Positions 1-8,587 of a DNA stretch of 50,193 nucleotides are shown piece after piece (positions within the stretch are counted from its first letter, which is position 1; each line of letters begins with the position of its first letter). This DNA comes from Bacteroidales bacterium (lineage in GTDB: Bacteria; Bacteroidota; Bacteroidia; Bacteroidales; CG2-30-32-10), in the NCBI GenBank assembly GCA_035353855.1, contig DAOQAK010000028.1, positions 1-50,193 of the forward strand, given 5' to 3'. A program made the position numbers and the translations under genes. The notes under the pieces are model-generated. The model saw only the letters and a program-made list of their open reading frames with translations. It did no database searches and was not told the origin of the DNA.

Positions 1-153
1 AGGTTTTAGTTAATATCTCTATATTTAATTTCTTAATTCAACCCTTGATTCGCATAAATAATAAATGTATTTTAATACAACTATTTTTTTATTTTTTATA
101 AAATTACTTCATGTAAAGATTAATTAAAATTATAAAACTGAAAACCAAAGCGT

Positions 154-1923
154 ATGAAAAAACATTTTTTACTAACTATTTTTGCAGTGTGTTTCTGGGC
201 AATACCGGGAATTTTTGCACAACAACAGGAATCATATACTTTTTGTGCCAACAGCAGTTATACTTATTTGCTTGATACTAATGCCACTACTTCTTCAAGC
301 TATTACCAGCGATTTAATACAGGCACTACTTCATATTGTGCTCATTTTTATCATGACACAATATATACCACATCCGGCAGCGGCAGTGCAGCAGGTGGAT
401 ATGGCTCAGTAAAAAAATACGCATGGACAGGAAACAACACAGTTTCTAGTACCTGGACATATACTGTAAGTGGCGCTCACCATGATATCTGCCCTATGCC
501 TAATGGTAACGTATTGATAATTGTTGATGAAACCATAAATCTTTCAACTTATGGCGGTTCAAGCACAAGTGTAAGTTCTCCTATAATTAAAGAAATAAAA
601 CCTACCGGTACTACTACAGGAACTGTTGTTTGGGAATGGCACCTGAAAAATCATCTTTGTCAAACAACATCTTCTTCCAATACTTATGCTACTTACGTAA
701 CCGATGTTAAACAACATCCTGAATTATTTTATGTAGGCTGCACAACCAATGGAGGTGTAACATCTGACTGGTTCCATGCAAATGGTATTGATTATAATCC
801 AACTCTTGATCAGATTGTATGGTGCTCCCATATTAAAAATGAAATTTATGTAATTGACCATAGTACTACTACGGCACAGGCAGCCACACATGCCGGAGGT
901 AATTCAGGAAAAGGTGGCGATTTCCTTTACAGATGGGGCAGCCCTGAAAATTACGGATGCACTACTGATGGTAATGGTGTTTCACTTAGTATTATACATG
1001 ATGCACGCTGGGTTCCGGCAACAAATTCTGTTTGGCCTAATTATATCAGTGTTTTTCATAATGGCGGATGTAAAAGTGGAAAAGGATGTGTTTTACATTT
1101 ACCAACTTATTCTACAACTGATCCGTATAATTATACGTACACTGCAGGTTCTGTGGTAGGTCCTACTACAGCTGTTACTCCAACAACTAAATCGTTTGAT
1201 GTACAAAATCAAGGCGGTTGTATGGCTTTGGATAATGGAAATGTTTTAATTACAAGCCCTAATTCGGCTTTTTATGAAACCAGAAATAGTTCAACACCGT
1301 TGCAAAGTATTACAGTTGGCACAATACAATCTGACCGGCTTAAAAAAGTTGAGGTATTTGGTCCATGGTTTTTAACGGCAAGCATCCCATCCGTTACACA
1401 TTGTGCAAATAGCGCAATATCATTAACTTTTACAAAAAAAGATGCACCTGTTGTTACCAGCCCTACTTACACTTATTCCTGGTCTTCCTCGCCATCTACT
1501 GCAACATTTTCATCAACTACTGCACAAAACCCAACTGTTACTCCTACGGCTGCCGGAAATTATACTTTTACAGTTACGGTAACAATGACAGGAACATTTA
1601 ATTCCACAACAATTACTACCACAACTACAGCTTCGGTTACAGCAGTTGTTGATGCATGTACTGATGTTCAAGAAAATCCAATAAAAGGAACAGAATTAAA
1701 TTTATTCCCAAATCCAACAACCGGTACAATAAATTTGAATGATGAATTTACTGAAGATAATAATTTTGAAGTATTCGTTTATAATTCTTATGGCGAAATA
1801 ATCATACAGGAAAAAAATTCAAAACTATTAGATCTATCAGCATATTCAAATGGTATTTATTATATTACCGTAAAATCTGAAAATAAAAATATAGTTAATA
1901 AGAAAATAGTTATAATGAAATAA
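154..1923 (+). CDS. Arylsulfotransferase-like secreted protein with T9SS sorting domain
   Basis: 589 residues. An N-terminal signal peptide ends near residue 22 (hydrophobic stretch, then Ala-Gln). The body resembles the arylsulfate sulfotransferase (ASST) beta-propeller family: a His-His-Asp at 109-111 followed by PMPNGN, an HANGIDYNP motif with His208 and Asn210, and an HDAR motif with His282 and Arg285. In ASST enzymes comparable His, Asn and Arg residues bind and transfer sulfate between phenolic compounds; equivalence here is inferred. Residues 410-500 are Ser/Thr-rich and look like a PKD/Ig-like spacer. The end, from LNLFPNP near 514, is a type A T9SS sorting domain, so the protein is probably released or anchored at the cell surface. 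A strong terminator follows, so it looks monocistronic. Activity is unproven; it could be a non-catalytic propeller. Confidence 0.75.
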   Translation: MKKHFLLTIFAVCFWAIPGIFAQQQESYTFCANSSYTYLLDTNATTSSSYYQRFNTGTTSYCAHFYHDTIYTTSGSGSAAGGYGSVKKYAWTGNNTVSSTWTYTVSGAHHDICPMPNGNVLIIVDETINLSTYGGSSTSVSSPIIKEIKPTGTTTGTVVWEWHLKNHLCQTTSSSNTYATYVTDVKQHPELFYVGCTTNGGVTSDWFHANGIDYNPTLDQIVWCSHIKNEIYVIDHSTTTAQAATHAGGNSGKGGDFLYRWGSPENYGCTTDGNGVSLSIIHDARWVPATNSVWPNYISVFHNGGCKSGKGCVLHLPTYSTTDPYNYTYTAGSVVGPTTAVTPTTKSFDVQNQGGCMALDNGNVLITSPNSAFYETRNSSTPLQSITVGTIQSDRLKKVEVFGPWFLTASIPSVTHCANSAISLTFTKKDAPVVTSPTYTYSWSSSPSTATFSSTTAQNPTVTPTAAGNYTFTVTVTMTGTFNSTTITTTTTASVTAVVDACTDVQENPIKGTELNLFPNPTTGTINLNDEFTEDNNFEVFVYNSYGEIIIQEKNSKLLDLSAYSNGIYYITVKSENKNIVNKKIVIMK

Positions 1924-1936
1924 TCAATAAACTTTT

Positions 1937-1985
1937 CATTCTCTCTTCAGATAAATAACTGAAGAGAGAATGATTTTATTTTTTT
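1937..1985 (+). terminator. Rho-independent terminator after the ASST-like gene
   Basis: A perfect 14-bp inverted repeat (1937-1950 with 1959-1972) with an 8-nt loop is followed by a T-rich tract. It lies 13 bases after the stop codon and separates this gene from the next. Confidence 0.9.
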
Positions 1986-2055
1986 AATAAAAAGGCGTTG
2001 TTATAATATTTTGAAATTTATTAAATAAATCAAAAGACAATAAAAAACCAAAACG

Positions 2056-3330
2056 ATGAAAAAATTTTACTTTGCAACATTATGCATAATAATGTTTGGA
2101 GCTGTAAACTTAAATGCTCAAAAAGCATTATTCACAAATTACACCACTAGCAATAGTCAGTTGCCTAATGATAAGGTAAGTGCTGTTGCTGTTGACGCCA
2201 ACGATAACATATGGGCTGCAACTGACGGAGGTGTAGTAAAATTTGATGGAGCAACCAACTGGACCATTTATAACATGAGCAATAGCGGATTTCCAAATGA
2301 TTATATCATTAGCATTGCTGTTGATAAGAATAATAATATCTGGGCCGGAACTGATGGTGATGGAGTATTATTTTATAATCAAACTGCAAATACCTGGACC
2401 ACATACAATGCATCAAATACGTCTAATGGACTTTGCGATAACGCTATTTATTATATTGCCGCTAACAATGATGGTTATATATGGTTTGGTTCACATGGTA
2501 ACGGTGCATCAAAGTTAAAATTAAGCGACATGACATGGACCACTTATAAAACAGAATTACCTCAAAACGATATGAGCAACCCTGCATCAATCTTTCATAT
2601 ATATGTTGATGCTTCAAATTATACATGGTTTTCGACTGATTATGGGTTATCATATTACAATAATACTACATTTACTACAATAGATACTACTGGGTCAATA
2701 GGTAATTCTAATACCACTTTTGCTATTGACGGAAATAACAACAGATGGGCTGGTGTTCCTGTAAAAGGTGTTGATAAATTAAACTCATCAAATGTATTTG
2801 TTGCAAACTATGATAAAGACAACGGCTTAGACGATGCCGGTGTTACTGATATTAAATTTGATTCACAAGGAAACTTATGGATAGCACAGTTTACATCATA
2901 TGGACCATCAGTAGTAGTTGGAGGTATAACAAAATTTGATGTTACAGATGGAAGTGGAGTTACCTATTCTGAAACCCAGGGTTTAAATAGCGAATTTGTA
3001 AACAGGATTGCTATTGACAGTGATGATAATATCTGGCTTGCTACCGACGGAGGACTATCAAAATACCCAAATTCTGGTGATGGCATAAATGAAAATTACA
3101 GCAACAATTTTCTTGATATTTATCCTAATCCTGCCCAAGATTATCTGAATATTAATGGCAATATAAATTCAGGTGTTGTAGAAATATCAGATATTGCAGG
3201 ACGTAGCGTGCTAAGTCAATCTATTTATTCATCTGTAAAAATTAATATTGCAAATCTTGTTGATGGAATTTATTTCATTAAAATAACTGAAGATGGAAAA
3301 ACTTACAACGGAAAATTTATAAAAGAATAA
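2056..3330 (+). CDS. Secreted beta-propeller protein (two-component-regulator propeller repeats) with T9SS sorting domain
   Basis: 424 residues. The signal peptide covers about residues 1-21 (ends NAQ). At least six repeats carry the propeller signature in which an 'N-I-W-A-x-T-D-G-G' type strand recurs, near residues 50, 93, 141, 228, 273 and 324. These are the repeats found in sensor domains of Bacteroidota hybrid two-component systems, but here there is no kinase or membrane segment, so it is a stand-alone propeller. The C-terminus, from FLDIYPNPAQ near residue 352, is a type A T9SS sorting domain. The protein is therefore expected outside the cell, perhaps as a binding or adhesion module; its ligand cannot be read from sequence. 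It lies 42 bp upstream of the CotH-like gene with no terminator visible between, so co-transcription is possible. Confidence 0.8.
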   Translation: MKKFYFATLCIIMFGAVNLNAQKALFTNYTTSNSQLPNDKVSAVAVDANDNIWAATDGGVVKFDGATNWTIYNMSNSGFPNDYIISIAVDKNNNIWAGTDGDGVLFYNQTANTWTTYNASNTSNGLCDNAIYYIAANNDGYIWFGSHGNGASKLKLSDMTWTTYKTELPQNDMSNPASIFHIYVDASNYTWFSTDYGLSYYNNTTFTTIDTTGSIGNSNTTFAIDGNNNRWAGVPVKGVDKLNSSNVFVANYDKDNGLDDAGVTDIKFDSQGNLWIAQFTSYGPSVVVGGITKFDVTDGSGVTYSETQGLNSEFVNRIAIDSDDNIWLATDGGLSKYPNSGDGINENYSNNFLDIYPNPAQDYLNINGNINSGVVEISDIAGRSVLSQSIYSSVKINIANLVDGIYFIKITEDGKTYNGKFIKE

Positions 3331-3371
3331 ATAATTACTCCGAAATTCGTAAAAATATTTAAATACTTGTA

Positions 3372-5675
3372 GTGAAAACAAAATTCCTAGCGCTTTATAC
3401 TATTTTATCGGCTTTTATTGTTAACCCAATATTTTCCCAGGACGAACTATATAATACAAATAGCGTAAGAGAAATTCGCATATATTTCCAGGAAAGCAAC
3501 TGGGACCATATACTGGATAGTTTACATCTTAATGTTGGTGAAGATGGACGTTTGCTTGGAAACATTTCTATTGACGGAAATATGTTGAATGGTGTAGGTG
3601 TTCGCTATAAGGGTTTCAGTTCATGGGGTGTAAACCAAGAAAAAACTCCTTTCAATATTGATCTTGAATATACCATCAATAATCAAAATTATAAGGGTTA
3701 CACTAAACTGAAACTTGGCAATGTAATAGAAGACCCGTCATTTGTCAGAGAAGTGCTTTCTTATGAAATGATAAGAAAATATATGCCAGCATCGCTTACC
3801 GGTTATGCAAACGTTTATGTTAATGATACATTGATTGGTTTATATACCAATGTAGAAGCCGTTGATAAAAATTTTCTCGACAAACATTTTAATTCTCAAA
3901 ATAATAGTTTTTTTAAGGGCGCTCCTGAAACTTTAAATTATTCAACTTTTGAGGATAACGCTGACCTTAATTATCATGGAACAGATACAGCAGCTTATAA
4001 ACCATATTATAAACTTGAATCGGATAATTCGGAAACAAGTTGGCTCGACCTGGTAAGATTGATTAATATCTTAAATAACGATACCATAAATCTGGATACT
4101 ATATTAAATGTTGACAGAGCATTATGGATGCATGCGATAAATTACACTTTAGTTAACCTTGATAGTTATATAGGATATTCTCAGAATTATTATTTGTACA
4201 TGGATGATAACGGCAGATTCAATCCTATTCCCTGGGATTTTAATATGTCGTTTGGAAGTTTTAGAGAAACAGATGGTATAAATGCAAGTATCACTTTAGA
4301 TGATACAAAATCATTGAATCCTTTAAGCATGATTGTTTATTCACATTCAACAAAACGCCCTTTAATAGTTAACCTTATTCAAAATTCCACTTATAAAAGA
4401 ATGTATTTGGCACACATGCGCACTATCATCAATGAAAATTTAAGAAATAACTTATACTATACACGGGGACAGGAATTACAAAATATGATTGATGGCAATG
4501 TACAAAATGATCCTAATAAATTTTATGGATATCAATTTTTTCACTCTAACCTTGATACTACAGCAAAGCTAAGTAGCTCCCATAAAATTATAGGACTAAA
4601 AGAATTAATAAATGCCCGCATAGCATACCTTGATACATTCCCCGGTTTCCAAGGCGCTCCAGTAATTAGTGATATTACCGAACCTGATTATCCCATTCAA
4701 GGTAATGATACATGGATTACAGCAAAAGTATCGGGAGGAAATGAAGTTCTTCTTGGATATCGTTTTAAAACAAATGGTATCTTTAAAAAAATTCATATGT
4801 ACGACGACGGCAACCATCATGATGGAAATGCAGGCGATGGAGTTTTTGGAACCAGTTTTATTTTGTCAGGAACTACCGTTCAGTATTACATTTACGCACA
4901 AAACGACAGTGCCGGAATTTTTTCGCCCGAAAGAGCCGAATATGAATTTTACAATATTCAACCAAAACTAAGACCCGGCGACATTGTATTCAATGAAATA
5001 ATGACTCAGAACTCTTCTTTCTCTAACATTACCGATCAGGATGGTGAGCACGATGCATGGATAGAAATTTTTAATACTACAGGCGAGAAACAAAATTTAA
5101 AAAATTTATATTTATCCGATGAAGACTGGAACCTTACTAAATGGGCTTTTCCAGATACATCAATTGATAAAAATAGTTTCCTGATTATTTGGGCTGATAA
5201 TGATAATTCTCAAAACGGGTTACATACTAATTTTTCTCTACCTGAAAATAACCGAAAACTTTTTTTATCATATGGTAATAATCAATTAATAGATACAGTA
5301 AGATACGGAGTACAAGAAGATGATAATACTTATGGTCGTTATCCAAATGGGTATGGTCCTTTTGTATTTATGCAACCCACTTTTGCAAAACATAATTATG
5401 TAGGCACAACTCCTCCTGTATCGGATTTTCTGCTATATCCTAATCCTGCTACAAGCAGTATTTATATGGATATACCCAATCCTGAAGATTACCATTCCTA
5501 TTCGATTTATAATTCCATAGGTCAAAAAATAATCTCCGGTGATTTTAATTTTGAAGCATCACCTCTTTCTTCAGCAAAATATAAGATTGATGTCTCTGAT
5601 TTAAATAAAGGAATATATATAATAAAAGCTTCTACAACTTATAAATCTGTTTTTAAAAAATTTGTAATTAAATAA
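3372..5675 (+). CDS. CotH kinase family protein with lamin-tail domain and T9SS sorting domain
   Basis: 767 residues from a GTG start; the start is fixed by the signal peptide (hydrophobic residues 5-21, ending FSQ). Residues 30-430 match the CotH family: the RYKGFSSWG motif near 78-86, a KLKLGN segment near 112-117, NVEAVDKNFLDKHF near 160-173, and PWDFNMSFG near 287-295, whose WD aspartate corresponds to the family's active-site region. CotH of Bacillus spores is an atypical protein kinase. A chromosome-like beta domain and then a lamin-tail (LTD) domain occupy roughly 440-675, and a T9SS type A sorting domain (YPNPATSSIY) ends the protein from about 692. It would act at the cell surface or outside, where an ATP source is not obvious, so kinase activity is inferred only. 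It heads a co-directional run containing VTC and DUF4956 genes, a known recurrent neighbourhood. Confidence 0.85.
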   Translation: MKTKFLALYTILSAFIVNPIFSQDELYNTNSVREIRIYFQESNWDHILDSLHLNVGEDGRLLGNISIDGNMLNGVGVRYKGFSSWGVNQEKTPFNIDLEYTINNQNYKGYTKLKLGNVIEDPSFVREVLSYEMIRKYMPASLTGYANVYVNDTLIGLYTNVEAVDKNFLDKHFNSQNNSFFKGAPETLNYSTFEDNADLNYHGTDTAAYKPYYKLESDNSETSWLDLVRLINILNNDTINLDTILNVDRALWMHAINYTLVNLDSYIGYSQNYYLYMDDNGRFNPIPWDFNMSFGSFRETDGINASITLDDTKSLNPLSMIVYSHSTKRPLIVNLIQNSTYKRMYLAHMRTIINENLRNNLYYTRGQELQNMIDGNVQNDPNKFYGYQFFHSNLDTTAKLSSSHKIIGLKELINARIAYLDTFPGFQGAPVISDITEPDYPIQGNDTWITAKVSGGNEVLLGYRFKTNGIFKKIHMYDDGNHHDGNAGDGVFGTSFILSGTTVQYYIYAQNDSAGIFSPERAEYEFYNIQPKLRPGDIVFNEIMTQNSSFSNITDQDGEHDAWIEIFNTTGEKQNLKNLYLSDEDWNLTKWAFPDTSIDKNSFLIIWADNDNSQNGLHTNFSLPENNRKLFLSYGNNQLIDTVRYGVQEDDNTYGRYPNGYGPFVFMQPTFAKHNYVGTTPPVSDFLLYPNPATSSIYMDIPNPEDYHSYSIYNSIGQKIISGDFNFEASPLSSAKYKIDVSDLNKGIYIIKASTTYKSVFKKFVIK

Positions 5676-5690
5676 AAAATCAACATATAT

Positions 5691-6092
5691 ATGAAACGAT
5701 TTGCAGTACTTCTTACAATTATAGCTTTAACAAGTTTTTTATTTTCCTGTGAAAAGGATCCAGGAGAAGGTGGAAATTCTTCAATCTACGGTAAAGTTTA
5801 TGTAAAGAATTATAACGGAACTTTCACTGTGCTCCAGGGAGAATACTACGGACCGGATGAAGATGTATATATTATTTATGGTGACGCAATCAGTTACGGG
5901 CAACATACAAAAACAAACTATGACGGCACTTATGAATTCAAATACCTGAGACCCGGAAAATATAAAGTATATGTATATTCCAAAGACTCAACATTACAGG
6001 AACCTTCAGGGGTTATACCTATAATTAAAGAAGTTGAAATTACCGATAAAAAACAGGATGTTCAGGTTAATGATATAATCATTTTTAAATAA
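5691..6092 (+). CDS. Small lipoprotein with carboxypeptidase-regulatory-like beta domain
   Basis: 133 residues. The N-terminus is a lipoprotein signal with the lipobox LFSC, giving lipidated Cys20 followed by E-K-D, which suggests outer-membrane placement. The rest is a small beta-sandwich: GKVYVKNYNG near 35 and a YDGTYEFKYLRPGKYKVYVYS stretch near 82-102, which is the signature of carboxypeptidase regulatory-like/transthyretin-like folds. No catalytic residues are visible. It begins 15 bp after the CotH-like gene and ends 7 bp before the first repeat-protein gene, so it is almost certainly co-transcribed with them. Its role is unknown; binding of a surface partner or glycan is a reasonable guess. 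Confidence 0.75.
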   Translation: MKRFAVLLTIIALTSFLFSCEKDPGEGGNSSIYGKVYVKNYNGTFTVLQGEYYGPDEDVYIIYGDAISYGQHTKTNYDGTYEFKYLRPGKYKVYVYSKDSTLQEPSGVIPIIKEVEITDKKQDVQVNDIIIFK

Positions 6093-6099
6093 CAGAACC

Positions 6100-6588
6100 A
6101 TGAAAAAAATATTTTATATACTACTTTGTGTAATGATATCTAATGCTGTATTTTCACAAAGCAAAAAACAAGTTAAAGAATTTAAAATAAAATCAACAAC
6201 TACATGGAATGCAAATAATAATTCCAGCGGCACTGCAAATCCCGTAAAAGATACCTACGAAGAATTTGATAAAAGTGGACGTACTACTTTGTTTATTGAA
6301 TATAAAGCTGATGGTACTATTAAATACAAAAAAAGTGTTGTATATAATTCCAATGGGGATGAAATCGAAAAATGCGAATATGACGCAACTGGTTTATTAA
6401 AAAAAACAGTTACAACATATAATGCCAATGAAGATAAACAAAGCGAAACATTTACTGATGGAAAGGGAAACATTATAAAAAAATGCACTTTTACATACGA
6501 CACGAAAGGATTAAGGTTGACAAAACAAACATATAATGCTTCAAATATTCTTGTGTCAGTAAAGAAATATGTTTACACTTACGAATAA
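6100..6588 (+). CDS. Secreted YD-like repeat protein, copy 1 of a tandem pair
   Basis: 162 residues. The signal peptide covers residues 1-19 (ends FSQ). The mature part is made of short beta-hairpin-like units of the form 'tYnanGd...ydakGl...kktvYtY', reminiscent of RHS/YD repeats or of Bacteroidota small secreted repeat proteins. No enzyme motif, lipobox or T9SS sorting domain is visible, so it may stay periplasmic. A second copy lies 17 bp downstream. Bases 6112-6311 are identical to 6618-6817, while the following 87 residues differ at about 27 positions without any gap. It sits inside the CotH/VTC/DUF4956 run. I do not recognise a named family. Confidence 0.7.
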   Translation: MKKIFYILLCVMISNAVFSQSKKQVKEFKIKSTTTWNANNNSSGTANPVKDTYEEFDKSGRTTLFIEYKADGTIKYKKSVVYNSNGDEIEKCEYDATGLLKKTVTTYNANEDKQSETFTDGKGNIIKKCTFTYDTKGLRLTKQTYNASNILVSVKKYVYTYE

Positions 6589-6817
6589 TTCTAAAAAATA
6601 ATTCAATGAAGAAACTTTTTTATATACTACTTTGTGTAATGATATCTAATGCTGTATTTTCACAAAGCAAAAAACAAGTTAAAGAATTTAAAATAAAATC
6701 AACAACTACATGGAATGCAAATAATAATTCCAGCGGCACTGCAAATCCCGTAAAAGATACCTACGAAGAATTTGATAAAAGTGGACGTACTACTTTGTTT
6801 ATTGAATATAAAGCTGA
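6112..6817 (+). repeat. Tandem gene duplication with a 200-bp perfectly identical block
   Basis: Bases 6112-6311 and 6618-6817 are identical over 200 positions, including synonymous third-codon positions, and the two blocks are 506 bp apart. Identity breaks off abruptly at base 6312/6818 (a synonymous T/C in an Asp codon), after which the copies diverge. Confidence 0.95.
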
Positions 6818-7094
6818 CGGTACCATTAAAAATAAAAAGACCAAAGTATATAATACCAGTGGTGATGAAACCGAAGAATGCAAATATGATGCAGCCGGGA
6901 TAACCGAGAAAACGGTATATACATACAATGCTAATGGTGATAAAGCAAGTGAAACCATTTCTGATGGAAAAGGAACCATCACTAAAAAAATATTATATAC
7001 ATATGATGTAAAAGGTTTGACTTTAACAAAACAAACTTACAATGCTTCTAATGTCCTGATATCCGTAAAAAAATATGTTTACTCTTATGAATAA
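6606..7094 (+). CDS. Secreted YD-like repeat protein, copy 2 of a tandem pair
   Basis: 162 residues, the same length as copy 1, with the same signal peptide and an identical N-terminal 70 or so residues except for one substitution at residue 4. The C-terminal half differs from copy 1 at about 27 of 87 residues and keeps the repeat rhythm (YNANGDKASETISDGKG, YNASNVLISVKKYVYSYE). Differences affect charge (for example Lys/Glu swaps), so the two mature proteins may bind different partners. It ends 10 bp before the VTC gene. Function unknown; a duplicated substrate or accessory of the neighbouring phosphate-related enzymes is only a guess. Confidence 0.7.
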   Translation: MKKLFYILLCVMISNAVFSQSKKQVKEFKIKSTTTWNANNNSSGTANPVKDTYEEFDKSGRTTLFIEYKADGTIKNKKTKVYNTSGDETEECKYDAAGITEKTVYTYNANGDKASETISDGKGTITKKILYTYDVKGLTLTKQTYNASNVLISVKKYVYSYE

Positions 7095-7104
7095 ATTTTA
7101 AAAA

Positions 7105-7863
7105 TTGACCAATAAATTATCTGACATATTAAAAACCTTTCATACCATTACCCTTGCGGAAATGGATAATGTAAAACTGATGGACCGGACAGATACCAAG
7201 TTCGTGTTCAGAAGTGATTTCCTGCCTGTTCTTTTAAAAGATATGGTTGAACATTATCGTGTGCTTGAAGTAAATGGAATTATCCCTAACCGTTACGAAA
7301 CTTTATACTTTGATTCCGAGAAGCTCGATTTTTACAGGCAGCATCACAACGGAAAACTTAACAGGTATAAAGTTCGCTACCGCCAATATGTGGAATCGCA
7401 ACTTAATTTCTTTGAAATAAAATTCAAAAGCAATAAACGCAGAACTATAAAAGAGCGTGTAAAACGGAAAAAAATACATGAAGAAATAGAAGGTAAAGCT
7501 GAGGAATTACTTTCCAATACTACACAAATATGTCCCGAATCGCTGGTACCTCAATTATGGGTATATTATTACCGTATGACATTTGTAAATAAATTAGGTG
7601 GTGAAAGGTTAACTGTTGATTTTGATTTAAGTTTTAAAGACGAAAACAACACTTCTTCCTATCCTGCATTAGTTATAGCTGAAGTAAAAAGAGGAAAATC
7701 GGGGCACTCCCCTTTTATTGAATTAATGAGAAAACATCATATTTCATCTGATTCCATTAGCAAATACTGCCTGGGGATTTTAAGCCTGAAACCCGATGTG
7801 AAAAAAAATCGATTTAAAATGAAATTAAGAACTATAAATAAACTGTGTTATGAGAAAAATTAA
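7105..7863 (+). CDS. VTC-domain polyphosphate polymerase-like protein
   Basis: 252 residues from a TTG start, which is needed to keep the conserved N-terminal helix and LMDRTDTKFVF motif. This is a bacterial VTC domain, the fold of the eukaryotic Vtc4 catalytic tunnel that builds inorganic polyphosphate from ATP. The expected basic tunnel residues are present: Lys32 in TDTKF; Arg91 and Arg93 in YKVRYRQY; Lys106 in FEIKFKS; Arg157 in YYRMTF; Arg168; Glu193 and Lys195 in IAEVKRG; and Lys220 in SISKY. Matching these to Vtc4 residues is my inference. There is no SPX domain and no membrane segment, so it is cytoplasmic and needs a membrane partner if product is exported. The downstream DUF4956 gene overlaps its end by 14 bp, which suggests translational coupling. 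Confidence 0.88.
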   Translation: MTNKLSDILKTFHTITLAEMDNVKLMDRTDTKFVFRSDFLPVLLKDMVEHYRVLEVNGIIPNRYETLYFDSEKLDFYRQHHNGKLNRYKVRYRQYVESQLNFFEIKFKSNKRRTIKERVKRKKIHEEIEGKAEELLSNTTQICPESLVPQLWVYYYRMTFVNKLGGERLTVDFDLSFKDENNTSSYPALVIAEVKRGKSGHSPFIELMRKHHISSDSISKYCLGILSLKPDVKKNRFKMKLRTINKLCYEKN

Positions 7864-8584
7864 ATTTGTTTTTACCTGTTTTCTTTTTATGCTTCTTTGC
7901 ATGCCTGCAACGATCAGCGTAAAAGCACAAATGCCTGTTCCTACTGATGAAACTGTTCAAACAACAACAACTGACGATACAAATGCCAGCAATGAGAAGA
8001 AGAAAAAAGATAAGGATGTTATTGAAATCACCGATAAGTTTTTTTATAATCTTGGAATTAACCTCGCCAGTATTCTTCTGATTATTTTATTGGTATACTA
8101 TCCTAACTACCGTAAAATGGAGTATATCTTTACTTATTTCATGTTTAATATTGTTATTTATCTTCTAACATATGTATTGAATGAAGTCAAAATATCAATG
8201 GGTGCGGCATTCGGGCTGTTTGCCGTTTTTTCAATGCTGCGATACCGTACCGAAGGAATTTCAATGAAAGACATGACTTATCTTTTCATTTTTATTGGAA
8301 TGGGTTTGATTAGCGCTATACAGCTTGAATATTATGAGTTGTCAATTATCAATGGTATTTTAATTATTGTTACTTATATCATGGATGGAAATTTAATTTT
8401 CAAAAAAGAATTATCCAAATCCGTACAGTATGAAAATATTGAACTGATAAGACCTGAACGTCATACGGAATTAATTGAAGACCTTAAAAAACGTACAGGA
8501 CTAAATATTCAACGAATTACCATTAGAAAAATTGATTTCTTACGCGATGTTGCTGTTGTAAGGATTTATTATTACGAAAAATAA
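7850..8584 (+). CDS. DUF4956 multi-pass membrane protein
   Basis: 244 residues. A signal-peptide-like start (residues 1-27, ending VKAQ) is followed by a polar, Lys-rich stretch, then membrane segments near 68-84, 91-109, 117-130, 140-156 and 162-176. The segment around 122-156 (GLFAVFSMLRYRTEGISMKD, then YLFIFIGMGLISAI) is the hallmark of the DUF4956 family. The last 60 residues look like a soluble ferredoxin-like domain on the cytoplasmic side. DUF4956 genes often sit next to VTC genes. A role as the membrane half of a polyphosphate-synthesising or translocating complex is inferred by analogy with yeast Vtc1, not shown. It overlaps the VTC gene by 14 bp and is 3 bp from the next gene. Confidence 0.85.
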   Translation: MRKIKFVFTCFLFMLLCMPATISVKAQMPVPTDETVQTTTTDDTNASNEKKKKDKDVIEITDKFFYNLGINLASILLIILLVYYPNYRKMEYIFTYFMFNIVIYLLTYVLNEVKISMGAAFGLFAVFSMLRYRTEGISMKDMTYLFIFIGMGLISAIQLEYYELSIINGILIIVTYIMDGNLIFKKELSKSVQYENIELIRPERHTELIEDLKKRTGLNIQRITIRKIDFLRDVAVVRIYYYEK

Positions 8585-8587
8585 ATA

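Noticed and set aside
1981..2020. Promoter box for the propeller gene (TATTTTG near 2007)
   Set aside because: It is one base short of TAnnTTTG, and the GTTG upstream is only loosely placed; many such near-matches occur by chance at this base composition.
3331..3371. Terminator between the propeller gene and the CotH-like gene
   Set aside because: The 41-bp gap shows no inverted repeat with a T tract, so separation of the transcripts cannot be supported.
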